DNA of 64,000 bases from contig NC_134015.1 of assembly GCF_040712315.1 (NCBI RefSeq), positions 15,881,095 through 15,945,094 of the forward strand, given 5' to 3'. A model generated the notes under the pieces. The model made no database searches. It was not told the DNA's origin and saw nothing but the letters and a program-made list of their open reading frames with translations. Origin of the DNA: Castanea sativa. Lineage: Eukaryota; Streptophyta; Magnoliopsida; Fagales; Fagaceae. Shown here piece after piece: positions 23,782-34,750 of this stretch (positions within the stretch are counted from its first letter, which is position 1; each line of letters begins with the position of its first letter). A program made the position numbers and the translations under genes.

Positions 23782-24229
23782 GTTGCCCCCTACTCCATAG
23801 TTCTGTCGGCTTTAGCTGACGAGCTATGGAGTTTGATTTGTACCTTTTCGAAAAATGGTGCATTCATTAGTGGTTCCTTGAGCAGCCAACATTTAATGTT
23901 TTGGACACGTGGTATGTGCTGGTTGGCCTGGTTTCTGAACAAAGGAGTCGCTTCGTCTTCCGTGCAACTTTCACCTTACTAATATCTCACCCCCTCCCTT
24001 CATTGTTCTTATTTCATCTTTGATGATCCTAAGAGAGAAATCGCCACTTGTGCCCGTCAACTTGCTAGCCTCGTCGCCTTTGCTAAAGTTAGCTTTATTA
24101 AGGAATCGTCTACTAATTAAGTAAGTCCTCCCACTTATTATTTATTTTCGTTATCCTAGTTGGTCGTAAACTTTAGAGAGACCGTCAATTTAGGTTCTTA
24201 GAATACCCCTGTCGCTTGTAGGTAAATAG

Positions 24230-26595
24230 ATGTCTAGAGAAGCAACAAGTGAGCAGTCGTCAGTCCGTGATAAAGTGGGCTACAACAAAGTCTTCCCTTC
24301 TGGTCATGAGCCTAAAGAGGGCTTTTTAGGGTCGTCAGAGAGGGAGTCATCCGCCCATTCTCCTAACAACGAAGTGGAGAGTCAAGTTTGAGAGGAAGAT
24401 GAGGAAGTAAAGGGTGATGACAATGATTACGAGGGAATAGAGGTTGAAGTAGAAGATAACAGGAGTGAGGGTGGTGGTGACAAAGGGGTCCTGAGGAAGG
24501 AAGCTCTGGTGATGGCCACACTCGTCCCTTTATTCTCCCTTCAAGATTTGGACAGTAAATGACTTTTACCCAACGATGACGACCAAAATATTTAATAGCT
24601 TGAGGGACTGTTTCCAAATCGCTGACAATATTCCAATCCGTCTACCTGGGAAGTATGAAAAATGTTACTCTCGTAAGACCGCGAATGTCGGTATGTATCA
24701 TTCCATGTTCGCGGCCGGATTGAGGCTTCTTCTGACGGCTCTATATCATCAACTGGCCACCTATCTTAGCCTGTCCATCAGTCAAATTGCCCCAAACACT
24801 TGGAGGATATTTATAGGGGCCGAGGTCATCTAGGGTTGTCTGAGTGGAGGGAACCGTCAACTAACCTTGGACGAGTTCTTTTGGTCTTACAAACCCCAAC
24901 GTATCTCCTCGTCCAAGGGTATTTATCATTTTGCAGCGAGGCAGAAGACACTTAGGCTGGTGTCAGACATGCCCGACTCGAATAGGAATTAGAAGAGTAA
25001 GTACTTTTTCGTTTAAGGAACGAATTGGGTGTGCCATCAAGACGAATGGGTGACGATGCCTCATGGTTTTGACAATACTTGGGGCATTGTTAAAGATTCA
25101 GGTTTAGTACCGCTTATGTCCTTCAATACCGTCCACTTTTTCTTTTAGCGTCTGACTTATGTGGTATATATATTGACCAATGTCGTCCTTTTTTTCTTAT
25201 CGTCCAACTAGCATTCGCCCACACATTACAGGTGAGCAGGAAGCTTTTATCCATTCGGTTCTAGAGATCCCACTTGACGATTGTAGGTGTCGGGACATAA
25301 TTACCCTCGACACTTTGCACGTCTTTTGTGGTGGTCCCGAGCCGACGCCTGTTGCTCGCAAACTAGACGTGTACTCTAGTCAGCGTAAGTAATATATATA
25401 TATATATATTTGCTTCCTTCTTCCCGTTGTCTTTATCGGCGTCTGCCTACCTAATATCCGTCTCTTGCCCTTTGTAGAGATGGAGGCAGCAAGGCAAAGA
25501 GCTTTGGTACGGGCAGCCGTGGCGAACAAGAAGAAGAAAAGAGAAGGAAGGAGCTTCCTCGTCGGCTCCTAAGGATGTCGTGAAGGGTGCTCCAAAATAC
25601 AAAGTTGAAAGGAAGGATAACTGTCTGCCTAAGAAGTGGAAGGTCCCTCCTACAGCTAATAAGCAATCGAAGAAGTTGTCTCCTCCCAAACCAAGTCATG
25701 GAGCTGGTAAAGGCTTCATGACAGCTAAAGGCCCCATCATAGAAGGAACCCATCGTCTTCTTACATATAAGGGGTACGCCATCGAGATGGTTGAGTCAAT
25801 TATCAAGGAGACGGACTTAGATCCATGTGCTGAACAAGAGACCGAGGACTTAGAGACTTCTGGTCTCTTTGATCTTTCTAGGGTATGTCCTCTTTCTTGT
25901 ATTCCTGTACTTTGTTATCATTATCACTTTGCTGACGGTTGTCTCGTTTTCCAAGCGCTAGTGCATATAAAGGCGCTCCTAGATAGGTGCTCTGCTGAGG
26001 AAAGGGTGACCAGTCGCCTTAGAAAGTGCAATGAGACCCTGACCAACGAGCAAGAACAATACAAGGAGGTCATTCGCATTTTAAATAGGGAGGTGACAGA
26101 ATTAAAGAAGAAGCTGAAGAAGGAAGCCCATCTTCAGGAGAAGGCGGAAGAAGATAAGGCACTCGTGGAGAAGGAGTTGTCGGCCCTTTTTAAGCAGGTG
26201 GAGACAGCCAAGGCTGATGCCATCAAAGAGTTCAAGGATTCACAATCCTTCATTGATGCATGTACATTCTATTATGGTGACGGGCTTGACAACTGAATTC
26301 AGTAGGTTGGGACCATCTACCCTAACCTGGACTTATCCAGAGTTACCATGGATGACCCAATTCTGTTGTTGGTGATGCTAATGACGAGACTGACGAGTCT
26401 ATCCAAGTGGAGTTAGGTTTAAAGGACAACACCATGGTGCTCGCTCAACCTGCTCAGGAGAGTTTAGTTACTCCCGTGATCCCGTCAATTGAAGACCATC
26501 TTGAAAACGTTGTGAACCCTTCAGCTTTAACCACCCAGGACCCCCTCCTAAAGATGATAAAAATGCTCCCGTCCAGGACGTTCAGGACCCCGTAG
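24230..26595 (+). pseudogene. Antisense ORF of the Gypsy element (coiled-coil protein), broken
   Basis: It runs against the sense of the element. It starts with MSREATSEQSS at 24230. Later pieces include MYHSMFAAGLRLLLTALYHQ (24690 on), LSISQIAPNTWRIF, LDEFFWSYKP, RLVSDMPDSNRN, MPHGFDNTWGIV, and a Lys/Glu-rich coiled coil at 26000-26230 in the frame 25580-26296. Stops near 24390, 24560, 24833 and 25013 break it. Two breaks look like GT-AG introns (about 25387-25478 and 25884-25958). Similar proteins are common in plant genomes next to Tat elements; function unknown. Antisense ORFs between integrase and 3' LTR are a described trait of the group. Confidence 0.65.
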
Positions 26596-27116
26596 TTTAG
26601 TTCTCTATCTATTTTGTATTTTGTCTTATTTTTAGACAAATTTAAGTGCCCTTTTATTTTTGGGCCTTTGTGGAAAACATACTTTAAGACGTCTTGTTTT
26701 ACACCCAGCACTTTATGTTCATATCTCATTTTTATGTATATGCTTATTAATCTTTGGATGAGTATGCTTGAACCATCTACTCTATTTCATCCTTTTGCAA
26801 ACTGTAATAAACTCGTCCATGTATTCTTAAAGTCATCCACTAATGATTTTATATTTGCATGCGTCCTTTGGGAGGACTCGTATATTTTGTCGTGGTTTTA
26901 CAGTCGTGGATTTAGCGTGCTTTTCTATTTAGGGATGTCGTAATGAGCTTGTCCACTTGTGGTCTTGGGAATAAACTCACCCGCTTTGTGGATTTATCAG
27001 CTGACTCGTCCACTTGTGGACTTGAATAATTTTCAAGGTACCCTCATGGGATTTTAATAATTTTCAGGGCGTCCTTATGGACTTGATAATAGTAAGGTAC
27101 CCCGCTGGAGTGACCT

Positions 27117-27390
27117 CCTCTTCTATAAACTCGTCCACTTATGGACTCAGTAGTGATAATTCCGTCTGCCTTGTGGACTTTGTAATAAACTGGTCCACTT
27201 ACGGACTTAGTCATGATAAATTCGTCCACTTGATGGACTTTGTAATAAACTTGTCCACTTGTGGACTTGGTCGTGATAAATTCATCCATTTTATGGATTT
27301 TGTAATAAACTCATCCACTAGTAGACTTGGTAGTGATAAATTCGTCCACTTTATGGACTTGGTAATAAACTTGTCCACTTGTGGACCCTG
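27117..27390. repeat. 60 bp minisatellite in the Gypsy element, about 4.5 copies
   Basis: Units start at 27117, 27177, 27237, 27297 and 27357, exactly 60 bp apart, each with ATAAAC, GTCCACTTGTGGACT and GATAAATTCGTCCACT. The core GTCCACTTGTGGAC is nearly self-complementary. More diverged units extend left to about 26800. The period is a multiple of three, so long open frames appear on both strands; they are not genes. Confidence 0.9.
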
Positions 27391-27673
27391 AACGCAGTTT
27401 TGTTGGGGCAAAGATGTACACGGGTTATATCTATATAACTCCTCTTATTGTGATGAATGCATATATAGAAAATTGTTCCAAAAAGAATAAAACTCAGCCC
27501 TTTGGGCTTAAAAAGTACCGTAGATAAAAGTTAACTAAGAGAAATAAACTGGAAATGAGAAGTAGCGCCCTTCATGTTGCCATCTACTGGTAGTATTTCC
27601 TGAGGTGCTCGGCATTCCATGGATAAGGTAACTTCTGCCCCTCTAACGTCTCCAGGTGGTACGTACATTTCCT

Positions 27674-28700
27674 TTACCATGACGTGACTCTGTAGGGTCC
27701 TTCCCAATTAGGTCTGAGCTTTCCCTGGGAAGGGTCTCTTATGGCACCCGTCACCTTCCTTAAGACAAAATCTCCAACTTGGAAATCTCTGTGCCTAACC
27801 CTAGAGTTGTAGTACTTGGCCATGAGGTTCTGGTACCGTGCTAGCATCTGTTCTGTTGTCGCCCTAACTTCGTCCACTAGGTTGAGTTGTAGACGCATGG
27901 CCTCGTCGTTCTTCCTCTCATCATGGTTGCCCACCCTGTAGCTTATAAGTCCAACCTCACCTGGAATAACTGCCTCGCTTCCGTATGCTAGTTAAAATGG
28001 TGTTTCTCCTGTAGGAGTTTTGGTTGTTGTCTTGTATGCCCATAGTACGCTTGGCAGCTCTTCTGGCCATATACCCTTTGCCCCCTCGAGCCGAGTTTTG
28101 ATGATCTGGAGCAAGGATCGGTTTGTAACTTCCATTTACCCGTTGGCTTGAGGGTGGACAAGGGAGGAGTAGTGGTTTTTGATCCCCAATTGTGAGCAAA
28201 AGTCCCTGAAAGGGTCATTGTCGAACTGCTTCCCTTTATCTAAGACCAAGACTTTAGGGATCCCATACTTGCAAACGATGCTCCTCCAAACGAAGCTTCG
28301 TACGCTCTTCTCTGTGATGGTGGCCAAGGCTTCAGCTTCAACCCATTTGGTGAAATAGTCTATGCCAACTATTAGAAACTTTAATTGCCTCATTGCTATT
28401 GGGAATGGGCCCATGATGTCCACCCCCCATTGAGCGAAAGGCCATGGGGCCATCATTGGGGTGAGCTCCTTCGTTGGCTGTCTGATCACATTGCTGAACC
28501 TCTAGCATTTGTCACAGGCTTTGACATAAGCCTAGGCATCCTTCTGCATAGTAAGCCAATAGTATCCAGCTCGAATTAGTTTGTGCACCAACGATCGTGA
28601 CCCTAAATGGTTTCCATAAATGCCTTCACAGACTTCTCTCATGACGTAGTCTGCTTCTTCAGGACTTAAGCATCATAGGTACGAACGGGAGAAGCCTTTC
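27674..28700 (-). pseudogene. Integrase region of the Gypsy polyprotein
   Basis: The frame 28136-28489 has PFAQWGVDIMGPFP (first Asp of the DDE core), GIDYFTKWVEAEAL, and VLDKGKQFDN (second Asp), ending at HPQANG, where a stop stands in place of the next Gln. The C-terminal piece 27674-27934 has RYQNLMAKYYNSRV, FQVGDFVLRKV and NWEGPY. The zinc-binding N-terminal part (28490-28700) is out of frame. It would insert element cDNA into the genome; as it stands it cannot be made whole. Confidence 0.8.
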
Positions 28701-28738
28701 TTGTATAGGACATCCTTTATTAGGAAAAACCGTGCTAC

Positions 28739-29323
28739 TTAAACCTTCAACTTTCTCGCGGTGTCCTTATCGTCAGGTAGTGTACCATTTTTCAGATAAG
28801 AAACTATCAGTGTGGTCCAGTTGCCTCCCGAGTCTATTTCTTGCACACTGACGTTATTTATCAAGGGCGAGAGCTGAACAAAAGAGAGTAACCTACTAGG
28901 AACAAGCATGTGTTCTGCTGAGGCGGCTTTGGCAAGGCAATCAGCTTTCTCGTTCTCTTCTCTAGGGACTTGGACGAACTTGGCCTGCAGCTCGCTTACT
29001 TGTTTCTGCACCTATTCCAAGTACCTCTTCATTTTCTCCCCTTTGCATTCAAAATCCCCATTCACCTAACTTGTGATGACCTGAGAATCGCAATATACGA
29101 CCACATTTGTTGCCCCTGCGGCTTTTGTGAGATCTAGCCCTGTTACCAAAGCTTGGTACTCTGCTTCGTTGTTGGTTGTTGGGAAGTCCAGGCGAACCAT
29201 ACATTCGATCTCATCCCCTTCTGGGGAAAGGAGTACTATGCCGACCCTGCTAGCCTTACTGTTAGGTGATCCATCTGTGTGGACGATCCACTGAGGATGT
29301 TCTTCTGCCCCTTGGCCTTCCAT
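28739..29323 (-). pseudogene. Second (archaeal-type) RNase H of the Gypsy polyprotein
   Basis: 29066-29323 has WIVHTDGSPNSKASRVGIVL, the TNNEAEYQALVTGL motif and VVVYCDSQ, the RVT_3 pattern of catalytic Asp, Glu and Asp. 28739-29011 continues it with KFVQVPREENEKADCLAK. This domain, additional to the usual RNase H, marks the Tat group. Confidence 0.8.
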
Positions 29324-29461
29324 GCTAGTGAACTCGACAATAAAGTCGGCGACTACTTGTCCCTTTATGGCGGTTTAAAGGTGGTATTGTACATCAAATT
29401 CACTTAGTTCTATCGCCCACAACGCCATCCGTCCGGCAGCTTCAGGACTACTCATTGCTCG

Positions 29462-29839
29462 CTATAGAGGCTTATCTGTTAGGACGACCACAGTGTGGGC
29501 TTGGATGTATGGCTTGAGCTTACGAGCAACAGTAACCAAAGCAAAGGCGAGCTTCTCCATTGATGGGTATCTTTCCTCTGCACCTCGGAGTGCTCGGCTA
29601 GTATAGTAAACGAGCTTCTGCACCTTGTCTTCTTCCCTGACCAAGGCCGCGCTAACGGCAGTTGGAGATACAGCCAAGTAGAGGAATAGTTCTACCCCTA
29701 GTTTCAAGGGACTTAGCAATGGTGGAGAAGAGAGGTAGGCCTTCAAATCCTCGAATGCTCGTTGCCACTCGTCCGTCCATTCAAAATACTTCTTCAGTGT
29801 ACGGAAGAAAGGTAGGCACTTGTCCGTTGCCCTCGACAC
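29462..29839 (-). pseudogene. First RNase H-like domain of the Gypsy polyprotein
   Basis: Shows FRTLKKYFEWTDEWQRAFEDLK, VSPTAVSAALV and YYTSRALRGAEERYP, ending LTDKPL, the RT_RNaseH_2 pattern that follows Ty3/Gypsy reverse transcriptase. The catalytic Asp positions are partly replaced, as is usual where a second RNase H has been gained. Confidence 0.8.
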
Positions 29840-29952
29840 GAACCTATCAGGGCGGCTACCTTGCCGTTAAGACTTTGTACTTCTTTCATGTTCCTTGGTG
29901 GTGCCATCTCTACTATGGCTCGGATCTTGTCCGGGTTGACTTTGATACCCCT

Positions 29953-30504
29953 CTAAGACACCATAAACCCTAGGAACTTTCCAGCCGACACCCCAAATGC
30001 GCACTTGCTCAGGTTGAGCTTCATGTTGTAAAAGCGAAGGGTGTCAAAGGTTTCTCTAAGATCTCCCAAATGATCGTCCTCCCTTAGACTTTTTACCAGC
30101 ATGTCGTCAACATAGACTTGGACATTTCTTCCAATTTGATGTGAGAACAGCTTGTTCATGAGCCTCTGATATGTCACGCCCACGTTCTTGAGGCTGAACG
30201 GCATTACTTTGTAACAGAAGAGGCCTTGGCTGGTGACGAACGAAGTCTTCTCTTGATCAGCTTCACCCAGTTTGATCTGATTTTAGCTGGAAAACGAGTC
30301 CATGAAGCTCAGTAACTGATGTCGAGCTGTAGAGTCTACTAAAACGTCAACCCGCGGGAAGGGGTAGCTATCCTTGGGGCATATCTTGTTCAGGTCTGTA
30401 AAGTCTACGCACATCCTCCACTTCCCGTTGGCTTTCTTGACCATCACTTCATTTACCAGCCAGTCAAGGTAATATACTTCTCTGATGAAGTCTGCTTCTT
30501 GCAA
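29953..30504 (-). pseudogene. Reverse transcriptase domain of the Gypsy polyprotein
   Basis: Two frames: 30283-30504 with KKANGKWRMCVDFTDLNK and PKDSYPFPRVD, and 29953-30204 with MPFSLKNVGVTYQRLMN and the catalytic YVDDMLVKS motif, then LNLSKCAFGVSAGKFLGF. A stop and a frame change part them near 30270. The domain copies element RNA to DNA. Confidence 0.85.
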
Positions 30505-30976
30505 CTTGCGGACTTCTTCAGTTATAGCTTGGTCTCATTCTTGGGCAAACACCCATTTCTTTTGGCGAATGAGTGAAAAAGTGGGCGACACTTTCAACCT
30601 GTGCACCAAGACTGAAGGGTTGGTCCCGGGCATGTCTTCATGTCTCCATGCGAATACATCCTGTTTTTTTTTAGGAAAGTCGTGAGTGCTTGGCAGACCA
30701 ACGGACTGGCAAGGGCGCCGATCCTAGTCGTTCGATCTATTCTGGAGTCATCGAGGAATATTTCTTCAATTCTTTCAACGGGCCTTGTCACTGTTTGTTG
30801 CTCTTCTATGCTCATTGTCTGTAGATGATCGTCCATCTCTCCATCTCCAACATTGCTATGTAGCACTCGTGTGCAGCTACTTGGTCTCCACGTACTTCTC
30901 CTACTCCGTACTCGGTGGGGAATTTAATCATCGAGTGGTAGGTCGAAGTTACGGCCTTCCACAAGTTGAGGGTAGG

Positions 30977-31444
30977 TCACCCTAGGATGGCATTGTAGGT
31001 AGACGAACAGTCGACAACAAGGAAGGTGACATCTTTAATGATCTGCTGAGGGTAATCACCAACCGTTACGGGCAACGTGACCGTGCTGAGGGGGTATACT
31101 TTTATGCCTCCAAACCCAACGAATGGAGCATTGATCGAAACCAGCAGTTCCCTTTCAATCCTCATCTGCTGGAGTGCCGGGTAGTAGAGGATGTCAGTAG
31201 AGCTTCCGTTATCAACCAGGACCCTGTGTGTATTGTAGTCACCTACTCGTATGCTGACGACGAGTGCATCGCCATGTGGGTGGTGAAGACGTCGGGCATC
31301 TTCCTCTGAGAATCCGATGATGGGGTTGTCAATTCTCGCCATCTTTGGGACAAAGCCCATCAACTGGACGTTCTGAACCATCCTTAGGTAGGCCTTACGG
31401 ACCTTTCTTAATGAGCCAGAAGCTATAGACCCTCCCACAATCAT
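30977..31444 (-). pseudogene. Aspartic protease region of the Gypsy polyprotein
   Basis: HPHGDALVVSIRVGDYNTHR is followed by VLVDNGSSTDILYY, the D-x-G-S-S active-site loop with Asn in the usual Thr position. It would process the polyprotein. The frame is open across the domain and is cut off from its neighbours by stops. Confidence 0.75.
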
Positions 31445-31486
31445 CCTTATGTCTCCTAGGGGTGGCTTAGGGCGCTCGTTCTCCCT

Positions 31487-32294
31487 TCAGGCAACTTGTT
31501 CTTGCGGCGCATCCATCCTTTCTTTGCTGACAAACCTCTGAAACTTTCCTTGTTTGATAAAAGCCTCTATTTGTTGCTTCAAGTAGTAGCAATCAGATAT
31601 GTCGTGACCATGATCTCGGTGAAAGCGACAATACTTGTCTCTAGATCTCTTATTAGGGTCTCCCTTCAGCTTGTGAGGAAATTTCAGGGATCCTTCGTCC
31701 TTGATTTGCATCAAGACTTGGTGGATTGGACGGTCAACGGGGTGAAGCTAGTGAACCTCCCAGTCAGAGGTTTGGAGCGCCTATCCTCCCGTCGGTCTTC
31801 AATTCTTGTTGTCTTTCGCCCCCTGTCCTGCCATTCGTGAATGAAACCACGAGTACCTTGTCGTCAGCTTCATCAATCGAGAGGGTCTCCTTGTTGAAGC
31901 GGGTAATGTACGACCTCAGCGTTTCGTCCTCTCAAAGCTTGATGTTCATTAGGCAAGCCGTGGACTTCTCATACCTGTGTCCCCCGATGAAGTGCAAGGT
32001 GAACTGGGTGCTCAACTCCTTGAAGGTGCTAATGGAGTTAAGCGTCAGTCTGCTAAACCAAACCCTCACGGGTCCCTTCAGTGTAGTAGGGAAAGTCCTA
32101 CACATGATTTCGCCCGCCACAACTTGCAGGTGCATTAGGGTCTTGAAAGTCTCCAGGTGATCTAAAGGATCCTTAGATCTGTCGTAGGCCTCTACCTGTG
32201 GCATGCGGAACTTTGGTGGAAGGGGGAATGAAATGACGAATGCAGTGAATGGCAAGTCAGTTCGATGGACCAACTCATCGAGGTCGCTGGACAA
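31487..32294 (-). pseudogene. Gag region of the Gypsy element
   Basis: 31932-32294 has DPLDHLETFKTLMHLQ and FPTTLKGPVRVWFSRL followed by STFKELSTQF, the Retrotrans_gag pattern. 31487-31714 has KYCRFHRDHGHDISDCYYLK, a Cys/His motif seen in the C-terminal gag of this group. A frame change separates the two pieces near 31900. The start is not certain; upstream coding resumes toward 32660 in other frames. Confidence 0.8.
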
Positions 32295-32729
32295 CTATCC
32301 TCTGAGGGCGTTCATCATGAAGTCCATCCGCTCCTTCATCATCTGCATCTCTGCTACCAAGTGTGGTGGTGGAGTCGTGTCTGCGGTAGATGTACAACTT
32401 GTATCTTGTCGTTCTTGCCTTGTTGGGGCATTGCTGCGTTCTGGCCCCTTTTGGTTCCTCCTCTCAACGCTGGTTCCTTCCTGATCCTCCTCCTAAGTGT
32501 TGAGCACTGCGTTCTTCTGGCGCAGTTGCTCCTCTAGGTCGTGGTTTTGTTTGGTAAGGCTCTCTACAGCAGCAGCGAGCGTTTAAACTTGTCTCTCAAG
32601 GGCGGCGGTACGTGGTTCGTCCCTTTGGTTGTTGTTGGTGGTTGCCATCGAGCGAGTAAGTGCCATGCAGCTCTTTGTCCGGGAAGCGGTAGTATGGCTT
32701 ACTTCATGTTCCCCATAAACGGCGCCAAC

Positions 32730-33030
32730 TGATGATGCTAAAAATCATTAGTAAGCCACACGGTCCTCACGTGCTCAAGACAAGAACCTGCACAACACAA
32801 AAGCTAAAGACCTTAAGAAGAAAACCGGTGTGGTACCGGCCAAATACCCTCCGAATGTAAAGTTAGAGAACTTCCACGACTCTAGAATGCCAGAATTAGG
32901 ATAAATTATACGTACCTTAGTTTGTGAGGGTTTTAAAGTTTTTATAATAGCGTAGAGTTGACATCTGTTTCTTGACAGAGAGAATCTTTTTTTATAAAGA
33001 ATATCTTTATTAGTACGCGTATAACGAGGG
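32730..33030 (-). repeat. 5' LTR (element orientation) of the Gypsy element, truncated
   Basis: Begins TGATGATGC beside the primer site and matches 23133-23430. The match ends near 33030, about 350 bp before the full LTR would end. Confidence 0.75.
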
Positions 33031-33477
33031 TCTTTCCTTACGTCACACTTATAGTACCTGAATTGGATAAAGCCTCCTTTTGGGCTGATCCCAGGTATGT
33101 AAACTTTTCTCCCTTGTCCTATCTGAAGCTAATGAATGTTTCCAAGTTCTAAAAGGATCTATAACATTTCTCCAGCTGGATTTTATTTTTTACATTGCAA
33201 GTGCATGTTTGTGGATTAATTTTGCAGTTAGTTCCAAGACATAAATGAATTAATGCAAAACTTAAGATAACCACTATCAAAAGTCAAAACTAATATAAGT
33301 TAAAATAATATAACAATAATGGAAGATTTATAAGCCTATACGTGGCTATCAAAATTGTAGTCTGTAGATAGTACTATTATCATTTATAAAAACTAAAACT
33401 AAGAATTAAATTAAATAAAAGAATATTATAATATGTGGAAGCTGTAAACCACAACAAAAGTAATAGAAGGTTATGGA
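33031..33477. other. Spacer, no gene seen
   Basis: AT-rich unique-looking sequence between the truncated LTR and the MULE at 33487. No ORF or repeat recognised. Confidence 0.4.
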
Positions 33478-33486
33478 AGATTCAAA

Positions 33487-34741
33487 GGATCCGGATCCTC
33501 TCCATTTCCCCTTGAAATGGAGAGAGTCCAGTTCACAGGCAGGATCATTTTGAAGCAAGATCGACGGTAAAAAACGTGCCACGTCATAACTTAACCAAAC
33601 CACACTTAACTATGGTTAAACGCTTAAACTAGAGGCTCTCTCACCAAACCCATCTGAATATTTCAAACTCTCTTTCTCACTCTCTTCTCCAACGTTCGAC
33701 CGGTTCTCACACTCTAACCCGCACCCACAACTCGGTCTGCACTCGTTCGCCATATCCAACTCATCCATCTCAGAAAAACACGGACACCCATCTGGGTTCT
33801 CATCGTCACCCAAGGTTAACTCAGATCAGAGACCTTTAAAAAAAAAAAAAAAAAACTCAGATCAGAGACAGAGATAAGCGATCTAGGAGACGGCGGTGAT
33901 TGAACCCAGAAATCACGAAATCACGAAAAATCAGAAACCTTGAAACCCAGAAATCACGAAAAAGAAGAAATCAACGAAGATAAAAACCCACGAAGAACAA
34001 ACCCAAACCATGAAGACAGAAAAAACAAACTAGAGAGGCGGCAAAAGCGACCTAGGAGGCGGCGGTGATTGAACCCAGGTGGCGAAGGCTTTCAGGCGGT
34101 GATGACGTGGTTTTTTTATGTTTCTCTCTGGATCTTTGGGTGGGTTTCTTGATTCTTGTTATTGATTCTTTCTGGGTCTTTGGGTTTCTTGATTATTGAT
34201 GTTTCATTGGGTTTGTTGAGGGAACTCGTTTCTTGATTCTTGATGTTTTTCTCTGGATTTCGTTGGGTTTGTTGACGGAGTGCTGTTGCCAATGGACACG
34301 AGAGAGTGAGGAGATGGAGTGAGTGAAAGAGCATAGCTGAGAAATCGAGTCTACAAGGCTCGATTTCAATTTAAATGAAACCGAGTTCAATTAACATGAT
34401 TTTAGTGCTCCAAAATTGAGTATGTTGCACTTGAGATGTTAGTTTCGTGATTTTTGGGTTTCAAGATTTCTTCTTTTTCGTGATTTCATGATTTTTGAGT
34501 TTCAAGGTTTCTGGGTTCAATCCCCGCCAATCGATTATCTCTGTCTCTGATCTAAGTTTTTTTTTTTGAAAGGTCTCTGATCTGAGTTAACCTTAGTATA
34601 ACCAGAGTTTGAATCACTTGAGTTAAGGTTTTAACATTTTATTGACGTGGCACATCTTAGACCCTAGATGTATTTCAAATTAATCTCCACCGTGAAATGG
34701 ACACTCTCCATTTCAAAAGGAAATGGAGAGGATCCGGATCC
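33487..34741. mobile_element. Non-autonomous MULE-like fold-back element with 9 bp target duplication
   Basis: Ends GGATCCGGATCCTCTCCATT and its complement, flanked by AGATTCAAA (33478-33486) and AGATTGAAA (34742-34750), eight of nine bases alike. The inverted match extends deep inside: GTGCCACGTCA (about 33578) with TGACGTGGCAC (about 34643); GTTAACTCAGATCAGAGACC (33813) with its complement near 34575; AAATCACGAAAAA (33918) with TTTTTCGTGATTT (34475). The arms are roughly 500 bp. It has no transposase. Confidence 0.85.
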
Positions 34742-34750
34742 AGATTGAAA

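Larger units (their letters stand above)
23133..33030 (-). mobile_element. Ty3/Gypsy LTR retrotransposon of Tat type (two RNase H domains), degenerate
   Basis: Minus-strand order: LTR (32730 leftward), primer site TGGCGCCGTT (32712-32727), gag, protease, reverse transcriptase, RNase H, a second archaeal-type RNase H, integrase, minisatellite, antisense ORF, polypurine tract (AGTAGGGGGCAAC at 23782-23794), LTR (23133-23781). The extra RNase H between the reverse transcriptase-RNase H and integrase, plus an antisense ORF after integrase, fits the Tat/Retand group. Stops and frameshifts lie in every domain, so it is dead. The LTR at the right is cut short (about 300 of 649 bp), so no target duplication can be read. 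Confidence 0.85.

Noticed and set aside
24363..24617. Minus-strand ORF of 84 residues in the Gypsy element
   Set aside because: It is the shadow of the acidic antisense ORF on the plus strand and has no domain motif.
27044..27411. Overlapping ORFs with repeated FITKSIKW or VINLSTCG motifs
   Set aside because: These come from the 60 bp minisatellite, whose period is divisible by three.
34505..34530. Second B-box-like GGTTCAATCCCC
   Set aside because: It lies in the MULE arm; its mirror partner GGTGATTGAACCC is in the other arm, so it is part of the inverted repeat.
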